Below, piece by piece: positions 17,833 through 25,377 of a DNA stretch of 64,000 bases; within the stretch, counting starts at the first letter, position 1, and each line of letters begins with the position of its first letter. A program made the translations under genes and the position numbers. The notes beneath the pieces are model-generated. The model worked only from the letters and a program-made list of their open reading frames with translations. It ran no database searches and had not been told where the DNA came from. Source of the DNA: Pseudomonas sp. B33.4 (GTDB taxonomy: Bacteria > Pseudomonadota > Gammaproteobacteria > Pseudomonadales > Pseudomonadaceae); contig NZ_CP140706.1 of the NCBI RefSeq assembly GCF_034555375.1, positions 2,471,001 through 2,535,000 of the forward strand. The letters are read 5' to 3'.

Positions 17833-18797
17833 TGCACGCGCTGGTTGCTGAGTTTCGGTGGTAGCGCAATGGGCGTCAGTACCGGCTCGCCGGAGAAGAA
17901 CGCCACGAGGTTTTTGCCTACCAGTTCGACCGTGCCTTGCGTTGCTTCCGGTGACAGACCGGCGACGTGTGGTGTCAGCAGCACGTTGCTCAGGGTTTTC
18001 AGCGCATCCGGCACTTGCGGCTCGTGATCGAATACATCGAGCGCGGCACCGGCAATTCTGCGTTGTTCGAGGGCAGTGATCAGATCCGCCGTAGCAATGA
18101 CGCTGGCGCGGGCAATGTTGACGATGAAGCCTTTCGGCCCGAGCGCATCGAGCACCGCGCGGGTGACCAGATGTTGGGTGCCAATGCCACCGGGCGTGGC
18201 GACAATCAGAAAGTCCGAGGCACGGGCCAGTTCGGTCGGCGTCGAGCAGAACGCATAAGGCACATCGCTACGCACCTGGCGGCTGTGGTAGCTGATTTCC
18301 ATGTCGAAGCCGAGGTTCGCGCGTTTGGCGATCGCCAGGCCCACTGCGCCCAGCCCGAGAATCCCCAAGCGTTTGCCGGCCAGTGACGGGCGCATGATCT
18401 TCGGCCATTCACCCCGGCGTACGGCGGCATCACAACGCGGGATATCCCGTACCAGCGCCAACAACATCGCCATCGCATGGTCGGCCACCGATGAGGCGTT
18501 GACCCCGGCGCCGTTGGTGACGGTAATGCCACGGTTGCTGGCGGCCTGCAGGTCGACGTGTTCGTAGCCGGCGCCGATGACGGTAATGATCTTCAGCGCG
18601 GGCAGGGCGGCGATTTCTTCGGCGGTGAGGCCCAGCGGACCGCGGGTCAGCACCGCGTCGATGCGACTGCCCTGGGAGGCAATGGCGTGCGCACGTTCAG
18701 CGGGCGTGGGGGCGAGAATCAGGTGAAAGCCCTGATGTTCGAGAATCGGCAAATAGTCATTGATGGTTTCAACCAGTACCAGAACGGTTGCGGGCAT
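17829..18797 (-). CDS. D-isomer 2-hydroxyacid dehydrogenase
   Basis: A 322-residue NAD(P)-dependent dehydrogenase of the D-2-hydroxyacid family (glyoxylate/hydroxypyruvate reductase or phosphoglycerate dehydrogenase-like). Visible parts are the Rossmann motif GILGLGAVG, the substrate Arg in NIARAS, the Glu in FDHEPQ and the catalytic His in LTPHVAG. The N-terminal substrate domain contains ITVIGAGYEHVDLQAA. The substrate cannot be told from sequence. A good AGGAG site precedes the ATG. It is convergent with tssA and unrelated to secretion. Confidence 0.88.
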   Translation of the reverse strand: MPATVLVLVETINDYLPILEHQGFHLILAPTPAERAHAIASQGSRIDAVLTRGPLGLTAEEIAALPALKIITVIGAGYEHVDLQAASNRGITVTNGAGVNASSVADHAMAMLLALVRDIPRCDAAVRRGEWPKIMRPSLAGKRLGILGLGAVGLAIAKRANLGFDMEISYHSRQVRSDVPYAFCSTPTELARASDFLIVATPGGIGTQHLVTRAVLDALGPKGFIVNIARASVIATADLITALEQRRIAGAALDVFDHEPQVPDALKTLSNVLLTPHVAGLSPEATQGTVELVGKNLVAFFSGEPVLTPIALPPKLSNQRVH

Positions 18798-18968
18798 TGC
18801 GCGGCTCCTGTGAACGTCGGCGGGTTGGTCGCGAAAATCGTTTCAGAGTGCTGAATCCGCAGCGACTTGGCAATCGTTGTCATTCGCGCAGTGGTGCTTT
18901 GATTCTGGACGGCTTCGGGCAAGAAGCAAGGGTTGGCAGCACACCGGTGATCCGGTGCGCTGTCGGCA

Positions 18969-19397
18969 TCATCGGCCCGCTTGGGCTTTGGCTTGTTCAG
19001 CCATCGCGATCGGCTTGAAATCGTAGGTCGGATAGAACTCGGTGCGGTAACTGCCCCAGGCAGTGTTTTCCAGCGCAAGGTTCACTTCTGCCAGACGCGA
19101 GACAGGAAAACGCACGGTAACGACTTGGCCAATTCCCATCATGATGTTCCAGCTCACCACCTCGACTCCGGCCGGGGGAAAGGTTTTATGGAAACCCTGT
19201 TGTGCGAGCTGGGCCTTGAGTTCACTTAACGGTCGGGTTTGATCATGTTTCAGAAAAACGGTCAGCATCATCGCGTTGTCGGCAGTGGCGACGGCATTTT
19301 TTGCGGGTTGACTGGCGGCTTGTGCGTTGACCCCGGCGCAATACACCGAAGAGGCCAGCAACGTCGACATCAGCAGGGTTTTAAGTGACTTTTGCAT
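18969..19397 (-). CDS. Exported protein of unknown function
   Basis: A 142-residue protein with a Sec signal peptide (MQKSLKTLLMSTLLASSVYCAGVNAQAA, probable cleavage after AQA). The mature part has no domain I recognise; it contains a TVFLKHDQTRPLSELKAQL stretch and an aromatic segment GSYRTEFYPTYDFKP. It has an AGGAG site and is followed by no obvious partner. The next gene upstream (19413-19901) also encodes a small exported protein on the same strand, 15 bp apart, so the two are probably co-transcribed. Confidence 0.75.
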   Translation of the reverse strand: MQKSLKTLLMSTLLASSVYCAGVNAQAASQPAKNAVATADNAMMLTVFLKHDQTRPLSELKAQLAQQGFHKTFPPAGVEVVSWNIMMGIGQVVTVRFPVSRLAEVNLALENTAWGSYRTEFYPTYDFKPIAMAEQAKAQAGR

Positions 19398-19412
19398 ATC
19401 GAACTCCTGGTT

Positions 19413-19901
19413 TTATTGTTTGATGGCGGACCTGGTTTCTACGGTTCCGGTATACGGCTCGTGAACAACGTGAATACGTACGAGTGGGTTGTTGTCGGTC
19501 ATGTCTCGCGGCACTTCCCGGGAATATGTGAATTCTCGGTCATTCAATGTTTCCAGGCGCCTGACTACGGTTTTGGTCGGCCCGATATCGGGGACAAGAA
19601 TGTGCTGTTGCTGATCGCCGGTGACAAAGAAATAACCGCCACCACCCTTGTTGTACTTTGACTCACCTGTATCGGTGTAAAAGAACTCATATCGATTGCG
19701 CTCGGGATCCCACGTCGATATACCGACAACGCCGGGGTACTTTGCCTTGACGTCGGTTTCAGGGGCGCCGTCGACATAGACCTTGGTCGTCAGCCATCGC
19801 GGCGAGGAGGCCAGTTGGTGCACGTTTGCCGTTTGGGCAGCGCTGACGTGGGGGATAAACAGCGCTGCGAGTAACAGACCGATAATCATGTTCTTGTGCA
19901 T
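19413..19901 (-). CDS. DUF4822 domain exported protein
   Basis: A 162-residue protein with a signal peptide (MHKNMIIGLLLAALFIPHVSA). The mature part matches the DUF4822 pattern as I remember it: RWLTTKVYVDG, YPGVVGISTWDPERNRYEFF, TGESKYNKGGGGYFFV and EFTYSREVPRDM. Function is unknown; the domain has a lipocalin-like beta-rich look. A GAGGAG site precedes the ATG. It probably forms a two-gene unit with the downstream exported protein. Confidence 0.8.
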   Translation of the reverse strand: MHKNMIIGLLLAALFIPHVSAAQTANVHQLASSPRWLTTKVYVDGAPETDVKAKYPGVVGISTWDPERNRYEFFYTDTGESKYNKGGGGYFFVTGDQQQHILVPDIGPTKTVVRRLETLNDREFTYSREVPRDMTDNNPLVRIHVVHEPYTGTVETRSAIKQ

Positions 19902-20255
19902 GCGATCTCCTCTATATCAACTTGAGAATAATTTTCTGTTGGTTATTCGTGTTCAGGGCGTAAAAAATATAGCCCTCGTCTGGAAGGTTGTTCAATAGTC
20001 AGGTAGTTGCTTGTAACAAATGGCTTGTTTTCTATTTTCAAGTAATATTTTGTGATAGTTGTTTTGAGGTGTGCAAGTTGTAGGGTTATTCTGAATTGTC
20101 GATAAGTTATGTACTTGTTTGTAGGTGATATCTGTCATTCGGTTCGTGGTTGAGTTAGTTGGTTACACGTTATTGCAGGAAAACCGATGGGGTTACAAAT
20201 GGCTGATTGACGCAACCTCAGGAGATCAGGTTGCGTCAATTTCGGGGGCGCTTTT
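19902..20255. other. AT-rich intergenic region with an inverted repeat at its right end
   Basis: About 350 AT-rich bases lie between the divergent-side start of the DUF4822 gene and the stop of the isochorismatase-like gene. No coding frame is convincing. At 20207-20239, TTGACGCAACCT pairs perfectly with AGGTTGCGTCAA around a 9-base loop. This is probably a terminator of the minus-strand gene ending at 20256, although the trailing U-tract is poor. Confidence 0.6.
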
Positions 20256-20780
20256 CTAGAATGTCACTTCAGCGCTGTTGATTAAACGCGCGAAGGCAGC
20301 GCCGAGGGTTGCGTTGTGATGCTGGATGATTGTTGCGGCCGGTAGCGCGGCAGTGTCCATGCAGGTGTGGGCGTCAACGACCAGCAATGGCTTGAAACCG
20401 AGGTCTGCGGCGGCGCGGCAAGTGCTGTCGATGCAGAACTGGCTTTTCATGCCGACGATATAAAGGTCATCGACTTGCGCGGATTCGAGTTGCCGAGCCA
20501 ATTGAGTGCCATGAAAGGCATTCGGGCGGGATTTGTCGAAGAGGGTGTCGAGATCAGCGTCCAGTTCAAGCGCTGGCAGCAATTGCCAGAATGGGCTGCC
20601 AGCGGCAATCGGTGAGCCTTCCGGGCCAGTGTGGCGTACGGCGAAGATTGGCACTTGGCTCACGCGGGCCTGAGCGATCAGGCGCTGGATATTGGCCAGA
20701 ATCCGTTCGCCGTCGCAGGGCTTTTCCGGACCATGGAACAGGCCGACCTGCATATCGATGATCAATAGTGCTGCGGGCAT
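20256..20780 (-). CDS. Isochorismatase-family cysteine hydrolase
   Basis: A 174-residue cysteine hydrolase of the isochorismatase-like superfamily. The catalytic triad is visible: Asp9 (LLIIDMQVGLF), Lys83 (FDKSRPNAFHGT) and Cys116 (IVGMKSQFCIDSTCR). Such enzymes hydrolyse amides or vinyl ethers such as nicotinamide, N-carbamoyl compounds or isochorismate; the substrate here is not deducible. The ATG at 20780 has GGAGAAGCACC upstream and fits the family start better than the in-frame ATG at 20843. A leader peptide and terminator-like hairpin lie upstream, suggesting attenuation control. Confidence 0.88.
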   Translation of the reverse strand: MPAALLIIDMQVGLFHGPEKPCDGERILANIQRLIAQARVSQVPIFAVRHTGPEGSPIAAGSPFWQLLPALELDADLDTLFDKSRPNAFHGTQLARQLESAQVDDLYIVGMKSQFCIDSTCRAAADLGFKPLLVVDAHTCMDTAALPAATIIQHHNATLGAAFARLINSAEVTF

Positions 20781-20828
20781 GGTGCTTCTCCTTGAGTGCT
20801 GCAGATGCCGCACGGACGGGAGAAACAA

Positions 20829-20859
20829 CAAGGCCCCGTCCATTGCTGGCGGGGCCTTG
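20829..20859 (-). terminator. Terminator or attenuator hairpin upstream of the hydrolase gene
   Basis: CAAGGCCCCG pairs with CGGGGCCTTG over 10 bp with an 11-base loop. On the minus strand it is followed by TTGTTTCT, a moderate U-tract. It lies between a 25-codon leader frame and the hydrolase start codon (48 bp further on), the position expected of an attenuator. Confidence 0.65.
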
Positions 20860-20876
20860 GGTTTGCTGCGCTGGAT

Positions 20877-20954
20877 TTACCTCAGACAGAAACACCACGA
20901 CCCGCCGGTGGCGGTCGTGGTGGTACGGGTGAGTTGCAGCGCGCGAAAGTTCAT
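20877..20954 (-). CDS. Putative Thr-rich leader peptide, possibly leaderless
   Basis: A 25-codon frame (ATG at 20954, TAA at 20877-20879) encodes a peptide with LTRTTTTATGG in the middle and WCFCLR at the end. The run of ACC/ACG codons falls inside a hairpin (20894-20921), and a terminator-like stem follows 18 bp later, so the layout is that of an amino-acid attenuator. No ribosome site is seen. A promoter at 20961-20990 would start transcription at or next to the ATG, which suggests leaderless translation. The peptide itself probably has no function. The controlled gene would be the isochorismatase-like hydrolase. Confidence 0.5.
   Translation of the reverse strand: MNFRALQLTRTTTTATGGSWCFCLR
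20894..20921 (-). promoter_or_regulatory. Hairpin within the leader frame, candidate pause or anti-terminator element
   Basis: ACCACGAC pairs with GTCGTGGT, and the stem continues through a one-base bulge to a GGT loop. It overlaps the Thr and Gly codons of the leader frame, so ribosome position would decide whether it forms. Confidence 0.5.
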
Positions 20955-20960
20955 GGGCCG

Positions 20961-20990
20961 ATCATGCTGGCGCTGATACCGGGCTGTCAA
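20961..20990 (-). promoter_or_regulatory. Sigma-70-like promoter of the leader transcript
   Basis: On the minus strand a perfect TTGACA (20985-20990) is followed after 18 bp by CATGAT (20961-20966). A transcription start six or seven bases downstream would coincide with the ATG of the leader frame at 20954. Confidence 0.5.
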
Positions 20991-20998
20991 TGAGCGGA

Positions 20999-21382
20999 TC
21001 AAGTGACGTACTGCGCGACGCCATTGCCGAATGACCAGTTCTCTTTTTTTACCTCGACCAGATTGATGAAGACGTCTTCCAGGCGCACCGCCAGTTGGGT
21101 GTGCAGGCTTTCGGCGATGGTTTTGAACAGCAACTGTTTTTTCTCTATCGAGCGCCCTTCGCTGATGGTGATCTGAATGAACACCACGCCGTCGCTGCGC
21201 TGGATTCCCAGATACTGCGGGTCATAGACGAAATGCTGGCTGTCGTGCTCGGTGAGGATCTGAAAGTTGTCGTGCTCCGGCACATCGATACAACTGCGCA
21301 GGGCGGAATAAATCTGCTCGCCGATGCGTTTGGCGAAAGTGGGGTCGGGGTTTTGTTTGATGTCGATGCGAACGAGGGGCAT
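20999..21382 (-). CDS. Tautomerase-family protein
   Basis: A 127-residue protein of the 4-oxalocrotonate tautomerase/MIF superfamily. The ATG at 21382 places Pro directly after Met (MPLVRIDIK), the N-terminal proline that acts as the general base. A second half (GVVFIQITISEGRSIEKKQLLF, then DVFINLVEVKKENWSFGNG) is typical of longer, fused-repeat tautomerases. An in-frame ATG at 21430 would bury the proline and was rejected. The substrate is unknown. It is transcribed in the direction of the hydrolase gene, but a separate promoter lies between them. Confidence 0.85.
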   Translation of the reverse strand: MPLVRIDIKQNPDPTFAKRIGEQIYSALRSCIDVPEHDNFQILTEHDSQHFVYDPQYLGIQRSDGVVFIQITISEGRSIEKKQLLFKTIAESLHTQLAVRLEDVFINLVEVKKENWSFGNGVAQYVT

Positions 21383-21632
21383 GGGCAGAGACTCTGGGGG
21401 AGGGGACTCATTCACGCTAGAACATATCAACCAAATTGAAAGTGTGGGGTGATGACCTCCTTGCTGTTTTTGTATGAGGCTACCTACGAAACTCGCGGAT
21501 TTTACCTACGCATTTGGCAGAGCCATCTGCTATCGGGCAGACGGTTAACGCGAAATCATGGGGCAGCAATGGGAGGTGGTCCAGGATGGAAAAACTTCCC
21601 GAGCGTTAACTGTCAGCAGCCAAGGAAGGTTC

Positions 21633-21827
21633 ATGCATCTGGATGACCACAAAAATGTGGAACTCGAAAGGCTACAAACGGAAACCCAAAAGCTCGGCGC
21701 GGAGAGGCGCAAGCTTTTGGCGGAGGAAGCAAAACTGAAACTTGAGACTTTCTTGTATCCCCTTGTGGTGGGGGCTGGGGCATTAACTGCAATTGCCACC
21801 GCCGTTGGGCTTTATTTGAAGCTGTAA
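21633..21827 (+). CDS. Small coiled-coil membrane protein
   Basis: A 64-residue protein starting at an ATG with a strong AAGGAAGG site. Residues 8-38 form a charged, probably coiled-coil helix (LERLQTETQKLGAERRKLLAEE) and residues 41-63 one hydrophobic segment (LYPLVVGAGALTAIATAVGLYL). An upstream in-frame ATG at 21558 lacks a ribosome site. No family was recognised. It is followed by another small membrane protein gene 69 bp on; lower GC suggests an acquired pair, perhaps phage-related. Confidence 0.6.
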   Translation: MHLDDHKNVELERLQTETQKLGAERRKLLAEEAKLKLETFLYPLVVGAGALTAIATAVGLYLKL

Positions 21828-21896
21828 GAGAGCGCAGCAGGTTGCAGTTGCGCATGCGTGTTGATTCAGAGCACCAAAAAAAGGGAAGGGGGCAGT

Positions 21897-22079
21897 ATGA
21901 GCACAGAGGAAAGCAGAGCCAGGATAAACCGACTGTATCAAGAGGAGTTTGAGTTCAGAGAAGCCATGAAGCCCTTTCGCAAAGCCGAAAGGCGTGAAAC
22001 GGTTTTGCTGTTTAGCCTTGGAATGTTGATGGGCGCGGTGGGGATCGCTTTCGTGATGGTGTTGGCTCGAACCATCTGA
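21897..22079 (+). CDS. Small single-pass membrane protein
   Basis: A 60-residue protein (ATG at 21897, GGGGGCAGT upstream) with a charged N-terminal half (ESRARINRLYQEEFEFREAM) and a C-terminal membrane helix (LLFSLGMLMGAVGIAFVMVL). The in-frame ATG at 21858 has no ribosome site. No family was recognised. It lies downstream of a similar small coiled-coil membrane protein gene in the same direction, so they may act together. Confidence 0.55.
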   Translation: MSTEESRARINRLYQEEFEFREAMKPFRKAERRETVLLFSLGMLMGAVGIAFVMVLARTI

Positions 22080-22312
22080 ATACCCTTGCATGTGCCTGTT
22101 AACGACATCATGAATACCTGTTTACGACAGATAATTTCCCGAAAACGACGCCAAACGGATCTGCTCCGCACAACCATTCCTCAGCTAAGTCTTTGCTTCT
22201 GCTCATTTATCGCGGAGAATCGCGCCCCTGTTTCGGCCGGAGCATGTCTGTCGGTTTTTTCCGACGCGTCCTGACCGAGTGGCAAGTGACCGGAATGCGG
22301 AGATCCGACCGG

Positions 22313-23593
22313 ATGAATGATCAGGCCAATAGCGTCGAAGAGCGCTTTGATGCAGCAGCACCCGCTGAACTTTCGAGCTGGAATCGCCAGGACACCACCT
22401 GGATGTTGGGACTGTTTGGGACGGCCATCGGCGCCGGCACCCTGTTTCTGCCGATCAACGCAGGTCTGGGTGGCTTCTGGCCGCTGGTGATCCTCGCGCT
22501 GCTGGCGTTCCCGATGACGTTCTACGCCCACCGTGGCCTGACCCGCTTTGTGCTTTCCGGTCGTGAAGGCGCTGATATCACGGAAGTGGTCGAGCAGCAT
22601 TTCGGCATCAAGGCCGGCGCGCTGATCACCTTGCTGTACTTCTTCGCCATTTTCCCGATCCTGCTGATCTATAGCGTCGGTCTGACCAATACGGTCGCCA
22701 GTTTCCTCGAACATCAGTTGCACATCACGCCGCCTCCGCGTGCGTTGCTGTCGTTCGTGCTGATCCTCGGTTTGCTGGCGGTGGTGCGGTGCGGTGAGCA
22801 GGCGATCGTCAAGGCGATGAGCCTGATGGTTTACCCGTTTATCGTCGCGCTGTTATTTCTCGCGGTGTACCTGATTCCACACTGGAACGGCGGCATTCTC
22901 GCCACCGCTTCGCACGTGCCGGCACCGTCCGCGCTGCTGCACACGTTGTGGCTGGCGATTCCGGTGATGGTGTTCTCGTTCAACCATTCGCCGATCATTT
23001 CGGCGTTTGCGGTCGATCAGAAGCGTCGCTATGGCGAGCATGCTGAAGAGCGCAGCTCGCAGATCCTGTCCCGCGCACACCTGCTGATGGTGGCGATGGT
23101 GCTGTTCTTCGTCTTCAGCTGCGTGTTGACCCTGACGCCTGAACAACTCGCGGAAGCCAAGGCGCAGAACCTGTCGATCCTGTCGTACCTGGCCAACCAT
23201 TTCAGCAATCCGACCATTGCCTTCGCAGCACCGTTGATTGCGTTTGTGGCGATCTCCAAGTCCTTCCTCGGTCACTACATCGGTGCCAGCGAAGGTCTCA
23301 AAGGTCTGATCGTCAAGAGCGGCAAACGTCCGGGCGCCAAGGCACTGGACCGTATTGTGGCGGCGTTCATGCTGGTGGTGTGCTGGATCGTGGCGACCCT
23401 GAACCCAAGCATTCTGGGCATGATCGAAACGATCGGCGGCCCGGTGATCGCGGCGATTCTGTTCCTGATGCCGATGTACGCCATTCGCAAGGTGCCAGCA
23501 ATGGCGCGTTATCGTGGTCAGGCGTCCAATGTGTTTGTCACTGCAGTAGGTCTGGTGGCGATTTCGGCGCTGATTTATTCGCTGACCGCGTAA
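22313..23593 (+). CDS. HAAAP-family amino acid permease (serine/threonine type)
   Basis: A 426-residue inner-membrane transporter with about 11 hydrophobic segments, of the hydroxy/aromatic amino acid permease family (SdaC/TdcC/YhaO-like). The first segment has the family motif WMLGLFGTAIGAGTLFLPINAG. Other marks are FFAIFPILLIYSVGLTNTV and FSFNHSPIISAFAVDQ. It likely imports serine or threonine with protons or sodium. The ATG at 22313 has GGAGA upstream, and the 40 codons in front of it are not family-like. A strong terminator follows at 23623. Confidence 0.88.
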   Translation: MNDQANSVEERFDAAAPAELSSWNRQDTTWMLGLFGTAIGAGTLFLPINAGLGGFWPLVILALLAFPMTFYAHRGLTRFVLSGREGADITEVVEQHFGIKAGALITLLYFFAIFPILLIYSVGLTNTVASFLEHQLHITPPPRALLSFVLILGLLAVVRCGEQAIVKAMSLMVYPFIVALLFLAVYLIPHWNGGILATASHVPAPSALLHTLWLAIPVMVFSFNHSPIISAFAVDQKRRYGEHAEERSSQILSRAHLLMVAMVLFFVFSCVLTLTPEQLAEAKAQNLSILSYLANHFSNPTIAFAAPLIAFVAISKSFLGHYIGASEGLKGLIVKSGKRPGAKALDRIVAAFMLVVCWIVATLNPSILGMIETIGGPVIAAILFLMPMYAIRKVPAMARYRGQASNVFVTAVGLVAISALIYSLTA

Positions 23594-23622
23594 ACCACAA
23601 CTCCAGAGACTCAGCTACAGTG

Positions 23623-23656
23623 GCCGCTGCATACGGTGTATGCAGCGGCTTTTTTT
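23623..23656 (+). terminator. Strong Rho-independent terminator
   Basis: GCCGCTGCATAC pairs perfectly with GTATGCAGCGGC around a GGT loop and is followed by seven T. It ends the permease transcript just before the SulP gene. Confidence 0.92.
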
Positions 23657-23673
23657 CGTCTGGAGACATTGGA

Positions 23674-25326
23674 TTGTCGAGCGCCCCGCAACCTGTTGAA
23701 CCACCCAGTCGCTGGCGGGATGTGCTGGCCGGCCTATCGATAGCCGGCCTCTTGCTGCCCGAAGCGGTGGCGTATTCGACCATCGCCGCGCTGGCACCTC
23801 AGGCCGGGGTGATTGCTTTGTTCGCCGGGTTAATCTGCTACGGGGTGTTCGGCACCAGCCGCTTTGCGATTGTCTCGGCCACTTCCTCTTCGGCCGCAGT
23901 GCTGGCGGCGGCGACGGCAACGCTGGCCAATGGTGACCCGCAGTTGCGCTCCACGTTGGCGGTTGGCCTGGTCTTGGTCGCGGGTGTGTTGTTTTTGCTG
24001 GCCGGGGCCTTTCGTTTGGGCAGTGTCACGTCCTTCATCGCCAAACCGGTTTTGCGTGGATTCGCCTTCGGTCTGGCGCTGACCATCATTCTCAAGCAGG
24101 TCGCCAGTGTGGTCGGCGTGCATCTGACCGACGCCAATCTGGTGCGTTTCGCCCCGCAACTGCTTGAGCAACTGCCGCAATGGAACTGGCCGGCCGCAGG
24201 TGTCGCTGCCGTTGCACTGGTGCTGCTCGGGTTGTTTTCACGATTCCCTCGTCTACCCGGTGGCTTGCTGGTGGTAATGATCGGCATCGCCGCCGGGCAA
24301 TGGCTGAACCTGCCAGCGCATGGTGTGAAGATGATCGGCATTATCGACCTCAGCCTGGACGTCCCCAACCTGCCGGTGCTGCCTTTCGCCGACTGGCTAC
24401 GGCTGGGGGAGGTGGGGTTTGCGTTGGTGATGATTCTGTATGCGGAGTCTTACGGGTCGATCAGTTCCTACGCGCTCAAGCATGGCGACCGCGTCACTTC
24501 AAACCGTGATCTGTTGGCGCTGGGAGCGTCGAACCTGCTCTCCGGGTTGTTTCATGGCATGCCGGCAGGGGCAGGGTACTCGGCGACCTCGGCAAATGAA
24601 GCCGCAGGGGCGACGTCTCGCTGGGCCGGCGGGGTAGCTGCGTTGGTGGTGTTGATCATCGTGCTGACGGTGTTGCCATGGATTGCCCTGACGCCGGAGC
24701 CGGTTCTCGCCGCGATTGTCATGCATGCATTGGGTCGCGGTTTGAGTTTGCAGCCGCTGGGCCGTTACTTCATCTGGCGCCGGGATCGTGTGCTGGTGAT
24801 CTGTGCGGTCTCGGCCGTTTTGATGTTGGGCGTGCTGGACGGCTTGCTGGTCTCGGTGGCGATCAGTGTGCTGTTGATGCTCAAACAGATGTCGGCAGCG
24901 GATATTCAAGTATTGGGACGGATTGATGGCGGGCACGACTTTGTCGATGTACTGCGTCATCCCATTGCGCAAGCGGAGCCCGGCGTACTGATCATTCGGC
25001 CGAGTGAAGCGTTGTTTTTTGCCAACGTTGAACGAATTCTGGGGGCGGCGCTGCGACTGATCCGCCATGCAGAGGTGCCGGTGCACACGGTGATTCTGAG
25101 TCTTGAGGAGACGCCTGACCTGGATGGCACCAGTATTGAGGCGATGCAGGAGTTTTTCCTGCGAGTGCATCAGGAAGGCAAGCGATTGATTCTGGCGCGG
25201 CTCAAGCATGAAGCGCTGACGGTGTTGGACGCATTGCCTGAAGTGCAGGCCAACGGTGTGATCCTCAGCGGTTTGAGCGTCGATGGCGCCGTGCAGAAAG
25301 CCCTCAAACCAGACCCCAAGGCATAA
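23674..25326 (+). CDS. SulP-family anion transporter
   Basis: A 550-residue SulP/SLC26 transporter. The start is taken as the TTG at 23674, with TGGAGA upstream, because the frame before it runs back through the terminator and the preceding gene. The membrane domain begins with WRDVLAGLSIAGLLLPEAVAYSTIAAL, the family signature, and has 10-12 hydrophobic segments. A C-terminal STAS domain follows from about residue 430 (GVLIIRPSEALFFANVERI, then DLDGTSIEAMQEF). The substrate is probably sulfate, bicarbonate or a dicarboxylate. It has its own terminator. Confidence 0.88.
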   Translation: MSSAPQPVEPPSRWRDVLAGLSIAGLLLPEAVAYSTIAALAPQAGVIALFAGLICYGVFGTSRFAIVSATSSSAAVLAAATATLANGDPQLRSTLAVGLVLVAGVLFLLAGAFRLGSVTSFIAKPVLRGFAFGLALTIILKQVASVVGVHLTDANLVRFAPQLLEQLPQWNWPAAGVAAVALVLLGLFSRFPRLPGGLLVVMIGIAAGQWLNLPAHGVKMIGIIDLSLDVPNLPVLPFADWLRLGEVGFALVMILYAESYGSISSYALKHGDRVTSNRDLLALGASNLLSGLFHGMPAGAGYSATSANEAAGATSRWAGGVAALVVLIIVLTVLPWIALTPEPVLAAIVMHALGRGLSLQPLGRYFIWRRDRVLVICAVSAVLMLGVLDGLLVSVAISVLLMLKQMSAADIQVLGRIDGGHDFVDVLRHPIAQAEPGVLIIRPSEALFFANVERILGAALRLIRHAEVPVHTVILSLEETPDLDGTSIEAMQEFFLRVHQEGKRLILARLKHEALTVLDALPEVQANGVILSGLSVDGAVQKALKPDPKA

Positions 25327-25327
25327 A

Positions 25328-25363
25328 AAAACGCCGCTCATCTCACGATGGGCGGCGTTTTTC
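25328..25363. terminator. Bidirectional terminator between sulP and acnB
   Basis: AACGCCGC and GCGGCGTT form a stem flanked by A7 on the left and T6 on the right, so it can end both convergent transcripts. Confidence 0.85.
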
Positions 25364-25377
25364 ATTGCGTTGTAACG

